Shown in pieces: positions 4,348 through 5,214 of a stretch of 5,214 nucleotides of DNA. Below the pieces are notes generated by a model that was not told the DNA's origin, did not search any database, and worked only from the letters and a program-made list of their open reading frames with translations. The stretch comes from Clostridia bacterium (GTDB taxonomy: Bacteria; Bacillota_E; SLMV01; PUMD01): contig SKXF01000087.1 in NCBI GenBank assembly GCA_007128555.1, positions 1 to 5,214 of the forward strand, read 5' to 3'. Both the position numbers and the translations under genes were made by a program. Position 1 is the first letter of the stretch; every line of letters begins with the position of its first letter.

Positions 4348-5214
4348 TTACTCGAGCTCAAAACCCTTTCTCAACAGCTCCTCTTTGACCTGCTCCAGGT
4401 CGAGCCTGTCCAGGACGGCGCGAGTGGGCCAGCCCCATTGCTGGTCCCAGCCCCGGTCAGCATAGTATTCATCGAGCATCGGATCAAGTTCAAAGACGAG
4501 CCCGGCCGAGGGGCCGCATTCCTCCGGAAGGGGTTCGTTGAGAAAACGGTCCGGCAGGCGATCGTCTGCGCGGCTGATGCCTTCCCGGACGCAGAATGCT
4601 CGTTCCACGTTCATGATCCGTTCGCCGGCCCGTCTCACCTCGTCACCGGTCATGTCCCAGCCGGTGACAGCATTGAGAAACTCCGCTGCCATGTCGAAGG
4701 GCATGGCTTCCATGCAGATGGCGGTGTTCTTGCAGATGTTGAGGCAGTCCACGACGGCACACCATTCCTCGAAGTACCGGACGACCTTCCCCTTGCCCTC
4801 GTATTCGCCGGGATAGGCTGCCTTGGGGGTGCCGAAACGCCGGATGGCCTCGTCTTCATCCTCGCTCATCTCGAAGAAGGGTTCGGCTCGCAGGTGGTCA
4901 CCGCCCCTGCTGGCCACGCAGTACCCCAGTCCGTATCCTTTCAGGCCGCGGGGCTCGCCCTGGATGATCTCCAGGCCCTTGACGTGCATGGCGTACGGTT
5001 CGGCTTCCCTGCCGATCTGCTCAGCTGCTTTCTGGGAGCCCTGGCGGAGGAGTTTACCCACGCCCTCCTGCCGACCGATCTTATCGATGAGTGTCAGCAT
5101 GGTCTCGGTGTTGCCCCACGAGAGGTCGAGACCGTCGACGTCCCCGCTGCTGATCATGCCCAGCTCATTGAGTTCCATGAGCATGGCGATGCATTCCCCG
5201 GCTGTCAGGGCATA
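4348..5214 (-). CDS. aor: Tungsten-containing aldehyde:ferredoxin oxidoreductase, C-terminal part
   Basis: The frame is open from the window edge (5214) to TAA 4350-4348, giving the last 288 residues; the family usually has about 600-700. The first visible residues (Y-A-L-T-A-G-E, then M-E-L-N-E-L-G, G-D-V-D-G-L-D-L-S-W-G-N) match domain 2 of AOR just after its first pterin-binding motif. Then come G-V-G-K-L-L-R-Q-G, H-V-K-G-L-E-I, a G-Y-G-L-G-Y-x-V-A-S-R-G-G-D-H-L block, and the second pterin/cluster motif at visible residues 156-161, D-C-L-N-I-C (bases 4732-4749). Its last Cys corresponds to the fourth [4Fe-4S] ligand of the Pyrococcus furiosus enzyme; the other three lie upstream of the window. 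AOR is cytoplasmic and oxidises aldehydes to carboxylates with reduction of ferredoxin, often during amino-acid fermentation. The ATG at 5184 is internal, not a start. The exact subclass (AOR, FOR, GAPOR or WOR-like) is uncertain without the N-terminal half. Confidence 0.9.
   Translation of the reverse strand, partial: YALTAGECIAMLMELNELGMISSGDVDGLDLSWGNTETMLTLIDKIGRQEGVGKLLRQGSQKAAEQIGREAEPYAMHVKGLEIIQGEPRGLKGYGLGYCVASRGGDHLRAEPFFEMSEDEDEAIRRFGTPKAAYPGEYEGKGKVVRYFEEWCAVVDCLNICKNTAICMEAMPFDMAAEFLNAVTGWDMTGDEVRRAGERIMNVERAFCVREGISRADDRLPDRFLNEPLPEECGPSAGLVFELDPMLDEYYADRGWDQQWGWPTRAVLDRLDLEQVKEELLRKGFELE

Noticed and set aside
1..5214. tRNA, rRNA, CRISPR array, insertion sequence ends or attachment sites
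   Set aside because: No cloverleaf, spaced direct repeats, transposase motifs or target-site duplications were seen on either strand.

Overview
The window is GC-rich (roughly 60% by eye) bacterial chromosomal DNA. It reads as a peptide and amino-acid catabolism region of an anaerobe. A tungsten-type aldehyde:ferredoxin oxidoreductase (AOR) paired with a MoaD/ThiS-like protein, a TIGR04076-family protein and a family-5 peptide-binding protein all fit an anaerobic, probably amino-acid-fermenting bacterium. The sequence alone does not fix the phylum.

Layout. 1-255 (+) is the 3' end of an ABC-transporter solute-binding protein (SBP_bac_5, oligopeptide type). 291-324 is a strong hairpin in the following gap. 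386-655 (+) is a complete small TIGR04076-family protein. 656-1123 has no intact gene. Part of it (about 669-957) looks like the decayed remains of an ABC-transporter ATPase of the LivG type: a degraded Walker A block and a Q-loop-region block lie in one frame at about the spacing of the living family, broken by TGA stops and with the catalytic Lys lost. 1124-2788 (+) is a DUF885-family metallopeptidase-like protein. It is followed 4 nt later by an amidohydrolase at 2793-3992 (+), most like the carboxylated-lysine Xaa-Pro dipeptidase/imidazolonepropionase-like group. A 10-bp GC-rich hairpin at 4021-4045 separates these from the minus-strand genes. These are AOR (3' part, 5214-4348) and a MoaD/ThiS-like ubiquitin-fold protein (4336-4052), which are convergent with the plus-strand genes.

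How they may work together (inference). The binding protein captures peptides; the DUF885 protein and the amidohydrolase are candidates for cleaving peptides or dipeptides in the cytoplasm; AOR oxidises aldehydes arising from amino-acid fermentation to acids while reducing ferredoxin. The MoaD-like protein probably serves pterin-cofactor sulfuration for AOR.

I found no convincing novel system. The item most worth a second look is the ABC-ATPase relic in the apparently empty 656-1123 segment.
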